A DNA stretch of 61,563 nt from Geosiphon pyriformis (Eukaryota > Glomeromycota > Glomeromycetes > Archaeosporales > Geosiphonaceae): positions 385,124 through 446,686 of the forward strand of contig JAAOMT010000275.1 in NCBI GenBank assembly GCA_016748015.1. The letters are read 5' to 3'. Below, piece by piece: positions 49,670-60,530 of the stretch. Numbering within the stretch: position 1 is the stretch's first letter; every line of letters begins with the position of its first letter. Both the position numbers and the translations under genes were made by a program. The notes under the pieces are model-generated. The model worked only from the letters and a program-made list of their open reading frames with translations, searched no databases and had not been told where the DNA came from.

Positions 49670-51615
49670 GATGGAGGGGGAGTTAACGAACCCAAATTAA
49701 AACACAAAGAGTCCAATCTTGCTAATACTAAACTAACTGAAACTTCCAAAATTATTATCTTAGGTTTCAAACCACCCACCTTGGTGATAAGAATCTTTGA
49801 GCTGCTTAAACTAAATTCAGAGGAAGCAATTTCAACTACTGGAAGGGAAAGAGAAAAGAGCACCATCACACTATCTACTGCCATATCCGAATTTACAGTC
49901 AAATCCAAGAGAGCAGTAATAGCAAGAGGAAAAATACAAGATATAGATGACATTGACACCAATTTCACAAAGCTCAATTTTCTTAAAATATCAGAAACCT
50001 GATCTGACAAAAGTTCTAAAAAGCACTCCAAAGAAACCATATGATTAGTCAAACAAGAATCACCAAAAGAGTTGGAAGTCATTATAAGGAGTTTTGTACT
50101 TAAAAGTGAACCAGTACCAGAAGGAACTAACAAGACCACATGAAAAAAAAAGCCATCTGCAATTTGAGCCCAAGTTTTTCCACCAAAAGACACTGGGCAG
50201 ACAATCAGAATTTGTTTTTTCTTATAAATATTAGCCAAACAGACCTGATCTTAAGAAGACATCACTCATTTACCATGAATTCTAAAATTCTCACCAACCA
50301 AACACACATTGGAAATATAACCAAATTGTTTACACTTGGTACAACAAGCCAGAAAAAGACCAGTCCAGCACAAATTCACACTCTTAAACACTAAAATAGA
50401 ACCAATAGTAGCCAATTTAGATGCTTTATCAACAAAACACACTATTGTACATCTATTATACACATATGAACTGGAATTATGGCCAATGAAACAAGTTTTT
50501 CTATCATATAATTCTAGCAAACCAGACAAATTATGAGCTGTGGTTCTAACTGAGAGAGTATACAAAAAAATCTGATGATGATCCCTTGTTATTCATAATT
50601 TTTTGTTACTAACAGCCAAAGTCACATGCACCAAATCTTTTTTCATGACAACTAACCATTTGGAAGCAACCAAACTAGCTATATCCAATGACTCAAACTT
50701 CACTAAGGCTTTTTGCCAAAAACCAATCAGTTGTATCTTAATTAAAATAATCTTGCCAAATTTAGAAAAAACAAATTTCACAGCTGATTTAAGAAGATTT
50801 ACTGAAATTTTTTTCACAACAATTTCTTAATTCGTGCATCTGTTTATTTGTTTAACATCATCATTGACCAAAATTTTCTCATTAACTGCCAACTCCTTAG
50901 CCTTTTTTAAACTCATTTCAGAAGTAAATGAAGATCTGATAATCTCTAAGAATATTGAGAAAATGGAGGCTTTCCCAAAACCATCCACTCTGTAAAAAAA
51001 ATTTTTTGTTGAAATTAACTTATTACCAACAGATTTACCAGACACTGCAAAAAGCTTAATATTAAGTATAAAAGATTTGGTCAAATTAAAACTATGTGTA
51101 TCTAAGACACGTGATTTGAATGGCGACATCTGATTGGACTCAGCTTTTGTGTGTAGAGAAAGCTCCAGAACACTATCATTATTACTCATATCATTAAATG
51201 AAGACTGTTTTAACAGGTGTTTCAACACATAAGTATGAGTTTGAGTCTTCTTAGAAGTAGTGTTGCTCATACTCTTATATTCGAATGAAGTATCTGAATC
51301 TGTATAGCTTATTTCCTCCACTATTGTGTTCTTTATGTTTTCAATGTCAGAAAAACTATTAGCACTACTTGCAACACTGCTAATCTCACTACCCCAAGAC
51401 ACTATAGGCTTGACACCAGTACTGATAAAGTCTTCTATGCTTAAAGAGCCAACAAATAAATCAACAGTATCACTAGCAACAGGCTTCTTTGGCTTCTTAT
51501 GAAATGTATTATAGAAGTAAATGCTATCCATATGGTTTTTTTTTGCACTTAAATGGGTCTTTAAACCAGTTGAACCAGTACCAAGCCCTCCAGCAGACAT
51601 GCTTGCTGGCTCCAT
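49670..51615 (-). pseudogene. LINE ORF1 protein, broken
   Basis: Starts at MSAGGLGTGSTGL or slightly upstream and is Ser/Lys-rich at first. The RRM-like domain lies at 50817-50593 (KIILIKIQLIGFWQKALVKF). The zinc knuckle near 50345-50300 reads CTKCKQFGYISNVC: Tyr replaces the His present in the plus-strand copy, a CAT-to-TAT type change. The frame is interrupted at about 50825, 50595 and 50240. A final segment (50238-49663) corresponds to the C-terminal part before ORF2. Confidence 0.65.
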
Positions 51616-51760
51616 TACAACGAATATAAGTACATTTGAAAAAATAGCTAATAAAAACAAAAGGAAAGGAGAAAAGGAAAACTACAGCTTTAAAAAAAAA
51701 TTTTTTCACTCTTTTCATAATCAGAAGATCGACAAGAAGAAAAAAAAATTTTATCATTCT

Positions 51761-52110
51761 TTATTATTAAACTTTTATAATATTATTTAAAAATTTATTA
51801 AACAATATATATTACAATAAAAAAATATTATAAAAAAAAACAAAATAGTTTAATAATATTACAGGTGATTATTTGAGATGTTAAAATAAATAACAAATAA
51901 TTATTAATGATAATAATTTCTAAAGATTTTGGTTAAGTCTTTTATATAATGAACAGAAATTTAATTAATGGTTTTTTTCTATAAATTTTTTTTTAACATA
52001 GTGGCTGGTTTATTTTAATAATTGTGTTCTTTTAGTAAGTTATTTTTAAGTTTTTTATCTTTGTTTCTAGATTTTTTACCAAGTTATTCTTAATATTAAT
52101 TACTTAGTGC
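51761..52110. other. AT-rich spacer between LINE and gypsy element
   Basis: AT-rich sequence with no open frame or repeat match that I can place. It lies between the 5' end of the minus-strand LINE and the gypsy 5' LTR. Confidence 0.5.
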
Positions 52111-52353
52111 TGTTACTTATAGAAATATAGGAAATATATTAGCATAATTATTAGCCAATCAGAAGTAAGCATAGTAAATGTGGAATTCCAGGATTTCTCT
52201 CAGGAATTGCAGAATTCCAGGAATTTCAGGATTCTCCAATGAGGAATTGCAGGATTCCAGAATTCCAGAATTTCTCTCAAAGAAATTGCAGAATTCCAGG
52301 AATTCCAGGATTCTTGTCATGAAGAATCGAGAAATTGAGGAATTCCAATTATG

Positions 52354-52362
52354 TATATATAA
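52354..52362 (+). promoter_or_regulatory. TATA-like box of the LTR
   Basis: TATATATAA lies just after the palindromic block, at the position expected for the U3/R junction. The solo LTR has a similar A/T run at the matching place. It is the likely promoter core of the element. Confidence 0.5.
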
Positions 52363-52418
52363 TGGTAGTATTAGAAACAGAAAAGACAGAATTGATACCA
52401 CAGAATCCTTAGCCAAGA

Positions 52419-52424
52419 AATAAA
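52419..52424 (+). terminator. Possible polyadenylation signal in the LTR
   Basis: AATAAA about 60 bp after the TATA-like box, consistent with a short R region. A/T-richness makes a chance match possible. Confidence 0.35.
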
Positions 52425-52991
52425 ATCATCAAATAAATAATTATTCCATATCTCAATTCACTCTCCACTATCAATACTTCATGTTGATAGTAATTGATAC
52501 TTAACCACACTGGAACAATAGCTTTTGATCACAGCTATTGACAAAATACTAAAATTGCCAAACCACTTGGGCTTATTTTTTTTCTTTATTTATTTTCTTT
52601 TATTTCTTTTCTTTATTTTATTTTCTTTCTTTCTTTGATTTTGTTGTTGTATACTAATTGATTAAAGATTAAGCACTGAATTATTGACGTCAAAAATAGC
52701 CTGGTAAAAGACCTAAAAATAAGGGTAGAATTTTATATATTATTGGATAGCTTACCAGAAGGGCACAACTGCCAGACTAAATCCGGCCACCACGCTAAGA
52801 AAGAAATTGGGAAAACAACTTGAGAATACAACCACTATCAACCTTATTGAATCTCTGTTTATTATACAAAGAACTCAACCAAAACCTTCAGATAATAATA
52901 CCTTCAAAACATCATCAACGGAAGTAGCTTTTAAGCACCAAGTTACGAGTTGTTATTTAATTCAACAGCAGAAATAATCCTCTGTAACATT

Positions 52992-53008
52992 TGGTGCTCC
53001 CTGTGAGG
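52992..53008 (+). other. Primer-binding site
   Basis: TGGTGCTCCCTGTGAGG starts two bases after the LTR end. Leading TGG pairs with the CCA end of a tRNA, as in LTR elements. I cannot name the tRNA from this window. Confidence 0.65.
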
Positions 53009-53126
53009 TATAATCCTACAGAGAACCAGCACTGACAACACCAAACCAAAAGTGGCAGAATCAGAAATTATAGGAGCAAACCATTTAGGATTCGCAAAAT
53101 CTTGATTTCAATACTATTGTCAATAC

Positions 53127-55241
53127 TTGGGATTAAACCAGAATCATATATCCACCAAATCAGCTTTCAATTTCTACGTCAATGAAAAGATTTCTTCTTT
53201 ATTAGGAACACCAGTAAATACTGAATCAGCAAGAGAAACTTTCTATAAGGAATTAATTCAAAACACCAACCTATCAACAAATCATAATTTCGCATCCATC
53301 ATCACTGAGATCAACAAAGAAATTGAACATCACACTCAACAAAGATATCCAATTACATATGCTAATAAAGGCAAGGGAAAATTACAAACACCAGCAGTAA
53401 CACCCAGAAAAATACAGCCATCTGCTTGGAAGAAAAACAGAGTTGAATCCCCAAGCAACCCATCCTATCACTACATACTGGGAAGCGCCATTAATATAAC
53501 ATCAGCAAGTGCGTCCACATCAAATGTGATATCAACATTCGGATGACTCTCATTCCAAAGTAAACAAAAGAAAACAGATCTGTTAGAACCATATGGCGAA
53601 TACTTTGAGGGATTTAATTCACGATCATCAATCCCATCAGGACTTCGATCATTACTGCCTCCACCAGATTTTGGAATCTCTAATCCATGGGAAGCAGCAG
53701 AATCAGAAAAAAAAGAAAAAAAATTGGAAGATCAAGAATTTACTTATCAAAACCCGATCACTAAAAGCCTGGAAGTTGAAACCCTGAATCTTCAAGCTCA
53801 GCAAAATTTAAATATAGAAAATTCAGAAATCGAAACTCCGAATCAGCAAAGACAGAACAATCCAAATCCTGAATTAATTAATCAGCAAAACTTATCTCCA
53901 GTAATCGTCATCAATCAACTGCCAATTAATCCAGTAGCCAAACTCATACAACAGCCATTTCAACTACCACCCTAACAACCAGGACAACAACAACAACCAT
54001 TTCAACAGCCACCACAACAACCCAACTTAAATCCAATGGTCTACGCACCAATCGCAAAACTTGACAACTTTACTGGTGAAGAGGATGACACTCAAGTATG
54101 GCTGAATGATGTAGAAAAGGCCATTACAGCCAACAGATGGAATGATGCTCGAACAATGCAAGCCATTCCCTACTTTCTCAAGGATACCGCCAATTCATGG
54201 TACCAGAGCTTGATTAATAAACCACAAGATTTTAATGCCTTCAAAGTGGAATTCCTAAAATACTTCAGCAACAATAACAGCATCAATTACCTAGTCAATG
54301 CATTCACCACCATGAAACAAGGAGAAACTGAAGCAGTTACCACTTACCTGGGATGCTTTCATCGAAACCTACACCAAATTCAAGCAATTGAAGCCAACTA
54401 TTTCACCACACCACAGATACTCAATCAGTTTATCTGTGGCCTGTACAGCAGCATCTTACAACATGTACGTCTGTTGCATCCAGGTATCCTTCAAGATGCA
54501 GTTACACATGCCAGAGATTTTGAATCTGCTGAGTCAGAGGCTAACCACGCCCAAGCCATTAATCTAGTAATGAATGGATCATCTGAACTGGATTCCAAAT
54601 TGGAGAAGTTCAGTGAATCAATTAATAAAAAATTGGAAGGATACTTAGCTAACAATTACACCATTTATCAGCCTCCACAACGATGCAATAATCAAAGAAA
54701 CTCTAATTGTGCCCAAACTCAACCATGTCCATCTACATCGACCAATCAACAGTGGCAACAGGAAACGTGTATCTGCCACTATTGTGGTAAACAAGGACAT
54801 ATCCAAATTAACTGTTACCAGCGTTTAAATAACCAATAATTAAGAAATCAATATCAAAACCCCGATCGCCAGTTCCAAACTCTGAATCATTATCCAAATC
54901 AAAGTCAAGACCAATATTGAAATAATTACCTGCCAATAACACAGCAACCAATCTATCAACCACCAGTATATCAACCTCCGATTTATTAGCCACAGCCACA
55001 AGTAATATATCAACCACAGCCACAAATTATCTATCAACCCCAACCAATTCAAACACTGCCCCAAAACCCAGCTCAAATAACATCAGGCAATCCTCGATCC
55101 AGAGTCACTCAAAACTGGAGATCAGCAATAGTTGTTTACCAACCGATTCCCAGTTTACTAAACCCACCATTAGAATCATGCACCCGGAATTTAGATACCA
55201 GTCGTGTCCAAAACCCAAATTTCCAACACTATTTAAGTCTT
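53127..55241 (+). pseudogene. Gypsy gag region
   Basis: The frame runs upstream of 53127 through a TGA at 53103 that fits a former Trp, so the true start is a little earlier; no clear ATG remains. A Gln/Pro-rich linker (53760-54030) leads to a retrotransposon gag domain (about 54036-54560, with WLNDVEKAI, ANSWYQSLI and EFLKYFS). The zinc knuckle CHYCGKQGHIQINC at 54774-54815 has complete CX2CX4HX4C spacing for RNA packaging. A Tyr/Gln/Pro-rich linker follows. Stops at 53544 (TGA), 53973 (TAA), 54837 (TAA) and two more near 54918 and 54987 all lie in one frame that otherwise continues into pol. Gag and pol were probably one polyprotein. Confidence 0.8.
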
Positions 55242-55860
55242 TTGGTTAACTCAGAAGACACTACATCTAACAACATGGAATTCAATCAGCAGGTACCTAC
55301 CAACACGATTTCACCAGCAACCATCTCTAGCGATGAATTCTTAGCAGCCATCTTTCCTTTCAAATTCGAAGAAAACACATTGATACCATTATTCAGTGGA
55401 GCCACCCTCAAAGAAAAACCCATAACAGCAATGTACATGGATGCCAGAGTTGATGGTCACCCTATCAAACTCATCCTAGATAGTGGATTAGCTGACAGCA
55501 TAATTACAAGACAGCTCATGGATCAATTAGGTTGCCGAGTTGATCAAGCTGCTAGTGCTAGAATCATCACTGCTGATGGTGCCACAAAAACACCTATTGG
55601 CGAGATAGATGATTTCCCTATAGAAATTAATGGCATCATAGTACCCATCAAAGTCCTAGTAATGGACACCACCTAATACCAAGCCCTAGTCAGTAATGAC
55701 TGGCTGTCCAAAACCAATGCCGTGCTTAATTGGATGACCCAAGAGTTAATACTCAGCCAGAATGGAAGACACACATGAGTACCAGTAATGTGTGGCCACT
55801 TCAAGACTACCAACAACATGGCACCACTAATTGACTTCGATGAGGAGAAACCAAAGCTGA
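55242..55860 (+). pseudogene. Gypsy aspartic protease domain
   Basis: LILDSGLADSIIT holds the catalytic Asp-Ser-Gly (55479-55487), followed by a second-half pattern with GATKTPIGEI and VLVMDTT. It is the retropepsin that cuts the gag-pol polyprotein. It lies in the same frame as gag. A TAA at 55674 stands where Gln is expected before YQALVSNDWL, and TGA at about 55777 where Trp fits. Confidence 0.8.
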
Positions 55861-56786
55861 CCTGAGAAGCCTACCAAGTATTGTGGGCTGACAAAGAGCA
55901 CAACAAGCTGCCGCCAATACTCTTCTGGGATGACAACAACAAGGGAACAGGGAAACAAAAGGAAGAACTTACTTGGAAAACTGATAACCTGACATGGACT
56001 GACAATGATGAGAGCGAACTGACTTTAAGCTGAAAATAGGAAGAAGACAAAAAAAATAAAGAGAAAGGAAAAGAAAAAGAGACCACCCAAACCACCACCA
56101 CTTATAACACCTACACCATATCACAATGATCTACCTATCGTCGACTTAAGCTGATATGTGTCGATTGTGGCAAGAAATTGTTGTCAATAGGTGCATGCTG
56201 TAAGAACAATGAGAAATATTCAATGACAACTAGGTTCTATTGCCGCCCATGTGTCTTTGAATGCTTTGGAAGACTAAAATGAGTAGGGAAATGGGACAAC
56301 CAGTCATGCTTAGCTTGTGGAGAGATTCTATTGGACAAAGGAATATGGCATGACATTCCTGAACATAGAAGAACATGTAATGTAGAGTGTTAATACACAA
56401 TTCTGATCAGCGACTGGGTTAAAAAAGGGACACCAATCAAAGCTGCTTGGCAAAAGGCAGTATGACAATTAGACAGTTGTCCACATGACGACGACAAAAT
56501 TTGGAGAATGGCAACTGCCAAAATTGAAGACGCGTCACCAGAAAAAATCTGAACCATTAAAAACAACCCACCAGAACCCATCGAGCTTGACTGGGACACA
56601 GAGCCAGTCATAAATTTTCTGGAACCAGAAGAGTTCCATAAACACTACCAAAACTTGGCACCCACTAAAGAAGAGCAAGAACAATAGCTAGCACAGTTAA
56701 ATACAAGACTGTGTCGCCATTGTTTAATTCTCAGTGACTTTGAATATTGTAACAATTATGATCTTATTTACAATCCACCATCACGC
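55861..56786 (+). pseudogene. Cys-rich segment between protease and dUTPase
   Basis: About 300 codons in the gag-pol frame with no family that I recognise. Cys pairs recur: CVDC and CC near 56157-56211, CRPC near 56244, CLAC near 56311, CNVEC near 56377, CRHC near 56716 and a later single C. The spacing suggests zinc-ribbon-like modules. Acidic and Lys-rich linkers surround them. Eight or more in-frame stops lie here, nearly all at positions where neighbouring sequence suggests Trp or Gln. Function is unknown; nucleic-acid binding is a guess from the Cys pattern. Confidence 0.55.
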
Positions 56787-57440
56787 ATGATCTACTTGAT
56801 CTCTGAAAAAGAAGAACCAATCAGCAGCTGTGCATCGGAATCAGAATTGCTGATCAATCATAATCCAGACTCTGACAATGACAACGAAAACACCAGTTCC
56901 AGCTCTGTTCAAAATGGCAATGACGATGAAAATGATTCAGACTCAGATTCAAACCCTGATTTAAACTATGAACAATACATTGCACTACCAGATCTTTCTA
57001 AGAAACAAAAGTTGAAATGGTATAGTGACAATGGGGAAGGTATTATGCCAGAACGTGCACATAATACTGATGCAGGATTTGATCTGAGGTATCCAGGAAA
57101 AGAGACCATCAAATTGGAGCCACATTCATGCATCTGCATTGATCTGAAAATAGCACTAGAAATTCTGGCAACAACAATGGTTCAATTAGCATCTAAGAGT
57201 AGTCTAGCAAAAAAAGGGATTAATATAAGAAGAGGAATAATTGACACAGGATATATAGGAAATATCATCGTGATGCTACAAAATAACTCAGAAAAGGCCT
57301 ATATAATAGAACCCAATGAAAAGATAGCACAGGCAATATTTCTGCCTCTGGTTAGAATAGCTCAGTTAGTATCAGTGGGAAAAAAGAAGGAATTAGGAAT
57401 AACAGCGAGAGGAATATAGGGATTCAGATTGACAGGTAGA
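56787..57440 (+). pseudogene. dUTPase domain in the gypsy polyprotein
   Basis: After an acidic Ser/Asp-rich linker, trimeric-dUTPase motifs appear in order: motif 1 AHNTDAGFDLR (about 57058), motif 2 ASKSSLAKKG (about 57190), motif 3 GIIDTGYIGNI (about 57235), motif 4 EKIAQAIFLPL (about 57320) and a motif 5 remnant TARGI, stop, GFRLTG (about 57403-57438). The enzyme hydrolyses dUTP to dUMP and limits uracil in newly made DNA. The motif 5 stop is TAG where Gly/Gln/Trp-type sequence is expected. It stays in the same frame as protease and RT, so it belongs to the element and is not a host gene. Confidence 0.8.
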
Positions 57441-59260
57441 ATAGATGTACCAGTTAATATGGCAGAGGAAAAAATTGTCAGCCAAAGAGAAATTATCTCA
57501 ACCAGTCAAGCTATTTCTATTCCACCATATAGCCAGTACATGTTAACAATAGAAAGGAAGGAAAAGGAGCAAGAACAAATTTTTGAAGCTGAAGCAAACC
57601 TTTATGAATCAGGAGAGATTGGACTGATCAATCTCCACATACCAGCCAAGAGCTATAGTCACATAAAAATTCCCATCTACAACAACACTGGCAATGTTAT
57701 CAACATACCAGAAGGAACCACCATCGGATATTTAACCACAGAAATAGAAGACCAACCACCAAACCCCATTCCAGACTTTTCACAACTTTATGGATATGTT
57801 GACATCACATCACAAACAATCTATGGACAAGACAAATGTTATTTGCTCCAACCAGAACAATTAGAACAAATAAACATGGGAAACCTAGATCTACTCCAAT
57901 GTATGCAGCTCAAGATATTACTCAACAATTTCAACAACATCTTTGCCAGCGAAAATGAGTTTGGCTGAACTGACATCATCCAGCATCAGATCAAGACTGG
58001 AAATGCAATGCCAATCAAACAAAGAGCATATAAAGTGCCACCAGCCAGCCACAAGATCATTTGTCAAGAGATAAACAGAATGCTTGACAATGGGCTAATT
58101 CAACCATCAATGAGCCCATGGTCGTCACCAGTGGTACTTGTTCATAAGAAGAATGAAAAAATCCAGTTTTGTGTAGACTACAGGAAACTCAATGATGTAA
58201 CTTGTGGAGACAGTTATCCAACTCCATGAATACAGGAATTATTCGATGCTTTTGGTGGGAACAAATGGTTCTTAACATTAGATTTGGACAGTGGTTACTG
58301 ACAAGTAGCCATGAATCCAGCTGACAAAGAAAAGATGGTATTTACTACTAGAGAAGGGAATTTCGAATTTGAAGTGATGTCATTCGGCTTAACCAATGCC
58401 CCAGCAACTTTCCAATGGCTAATGAAAATCATTTATACTGGCTTATTGTGGAAATCAGTAGTTGTATACTTGGACAACACCAATGTATTCTCAAAGACGT
58501 TTGATGATCATTTTTATTATCTTCAACAAGTGTTCGAAAGACTAAGAAGAGCAGGACTAAAGTTAAATGCAACAAAGTGCTTCTTTGGCAAGACAGAACT
58601 CAAATTCTTGAGATACATAATCAGCAAAGCCAGCATCAAAACAGATCCAGAGAAAATAGAGATAGTAAAAAACTTTCCAGTGCTGACCAATATAACAGAA
58701 CTGAAATCATTCTTGGGATTTGCCAGCTACTATTGTTATTTTATCAAGAACTTTTCCAAGATAGCACAGCCACTCAACCAACTGCAAAACAAAAATACGA
58801 AATATAAATGGACAGAAAGTCAACAAGAAGCTTTTGATATTCTGAGGGAAAAGCTCATCCAAGCTCCAGTATTGATCTATCCAGATTACAGCAAACCATT
58901 CATTATCACCACCAATGCATCTGGCCAAGCATTGGAAACAGTATTATCTTAGAGAGGACTGGACGGCAGAGAACATCCAGTAGTATATGCCAGTAGAGAT
59001 TTAACACCAGCCGAAAAAAACTATGGAACACCAGAACAAGAACACTTAGCAATATACTGAGCCATCATGAAATAGAAAGAATATTAGAACCAGAAGTTTG
59101 AAGTATACACAGATCACAAGGGATTAACATCACTCCAAAAACAAGAATTTGGAGATGAAAGACAGTCAAAATGGAAAATAGCACTTGCACTATACAATTA
59201 TACTATACATTACAAAAAAGGAAAAGACAACTGAAATACTGACAATTTATCATGAATAAG
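57441..59260 (+). pseudogene. Gypsy reverse transcriptase and RNase H
   Basis: A linker (57441-57960) with SQAISIPPYSQ resembles the protease-RT spacer of other gypsy elements. The RT proper (58008-58600) has CVDYRKLND, LDLDSGY-stop-QVAMN (TGA for Trp), FEVMSFGLTNAPATFQ and motif C YLDN at 58467-58478, where YLDD is expected; the catalytic second Asp is Asn. RNase H (58880-59260) has TTNASG for TDASG (58914), GREHPVVYASR and VYTDHKGL. Stops sit at 58227, 58950 and several points to 59270, including TGA for the usual Arg of LSRI. RT and RNase H would copy element RNA into DNA, but both active sites are damaged. Confidence 0.88.
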
Positions 59261-60530
59261 ACAAATCTAAGAATATTTCAACCCAAAAATATAATAAAAC
59301 CAGAACAATACCAATGGAAAAATACAACAAAAGATGAACATACAAAAATATCAACAATTGCAACATTATCTAAACACTTAACAGTTCAAAGAGAATTTAT
59401 CTCAAACAGAACGAAAAAGTATCAAACAACAATCAAAATATTTTATCATTCACCAAAATATACTTTATTGGAAAAATAGAAGGGATCCAGATCAACCAAC
59501 TAGAGTAATTACGGAGCCAGAAAAAGAGACAATATTATTTAACATACACTCAAATCCAACAGCAGGACATTTTCACAAAGAAGCAACCATGGAAAGAACC
59601 AGAAAGAGATACTATTGGCCATCAATGTACTTAGACATCATTTAATATGTTCAAAATTGTGATGCTTGTTAGCAAAGAAAAGGGACAAGACCCAGTGAAC
59701 CATTAAAACCAATCAAAGTGGGACAACTATTTGACCGTATTAGAATTGATTTAGTCGGACCATTAACAATCACCAACAAAGGAAACAGATACATAGTGGT
59801 AGTCATAGACTATCTTACTAAATGGCCAGAGGCAAAAGCAATTCAAAGAGCAGATGCAGAATCCATTGCCGAATTCATTCATCAAGATTTGATTTGTTGA
59901 CATGGATGTCCAAAAAAATTATTATCAGACCAAGGAACTTATTTTGTGAACAAAACATTAACAAAATTGAGCCAAAGATTCGGAATCAAGAGACCATTAT
60001 CATCACCATATCATCCACAAACCAACAGATTAGTAGAAAAATTCAACAGAACATTGTGTGAAGCAATAGCTAAACTCAGCCAAAAAAACCAGAATGATTG
60101 AGATTTGTTGATACCATCAGTACTATTTGCTTATCGGACAATAAAACAAAATACTACACAAGCAACACCATTTGAATTAGTATATAGTAGACAGAAGAAA
60201 ATTTCAAAGATACATTGTTGAGAAGAACATATGACTTAATGGAAACATTGGAAAACAACCGAAGAAGAGCAGCTGATAATATTCAAAAGTCACAAGAAAA
60301 ACAGAAAGAAAGACACAATAGTCAACTACCAAACAAACCAGTTGAATTCAAGATTGGAGACAAAGTATTACTACATTATACCAAAGCAGAAAAACAATGG
60401 AGTAGAAAATTTGACCCCAAATGAGATGGACCATTTCACATAGAAGAAATTTTAGGAAATGGAGCTTACAAATTAAGATTGGATAATAAAATTTTAACCA
60501 AAGCAGCACATAGAGATTAACTGAAGTCAT
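59261..60530 (+). pseudogene. Gypsy integrase with GPY/F-like end
   Basis: A zinc-binding HHCC part (about 59550-59675, ending CDAC-stop-QRKG) precedes the catalytic core. Asp at 59748 (IRIDLVGPL), Asp at 59928 (LLSDQGTYF) and Glu at 60036 (LVEKFNRTL) form a complete DDE set. TGA at 59898 stands where CRHG is usual. The frame shifts by about one base near 60190-60215, then FKIGDKVLLHYTKAEKQWSR and, after a TGA, DGPFHIEEILGNGAYKLRL form a GPY/F-type C-terminal module. Integrase would insert the element DNA into chromosomes. No chromodomain follows. Confidence 0.85.

Larger units (their letters stand above)
44860..51760 (-). mobile_element. Near full-length LINE (minus strand), inactive
   Basis: Same layout as the plus-strand LINE but a divergent copy. 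ORF1 lies at about 51615-49670, ORF2 at about 49668-44976, then a 3' tail at about 44975-44860 that aligns with the plus LINE and with the ORF1-only elements. The ends are estimated. It lies tail to tail with the plus-strand LINE, with the ORF1-only element between them. Confidence 0.85.
52111..52989 (+). repeat. Gypsy 5' LTR
   Basis: 879 bp beginning TGTTAC and ending GTAACA, a perfect 6-bp inverted end. The first 205 bp match the 3' copy at 61359-61563. Within it are a palindromic GAATTCC-rich block (about 52180-52345), a TATA-like box and a polyadenylation-type signal, followed by a TAACCACACTGGA-containing segment. Confidence 0.92.

Noticed and set aside
52180-52345. CRISPR-like or tandem repeat array
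   Set aside because: The units are short, irregular and palindromic, lie within an LTR and have no uniform spacers.
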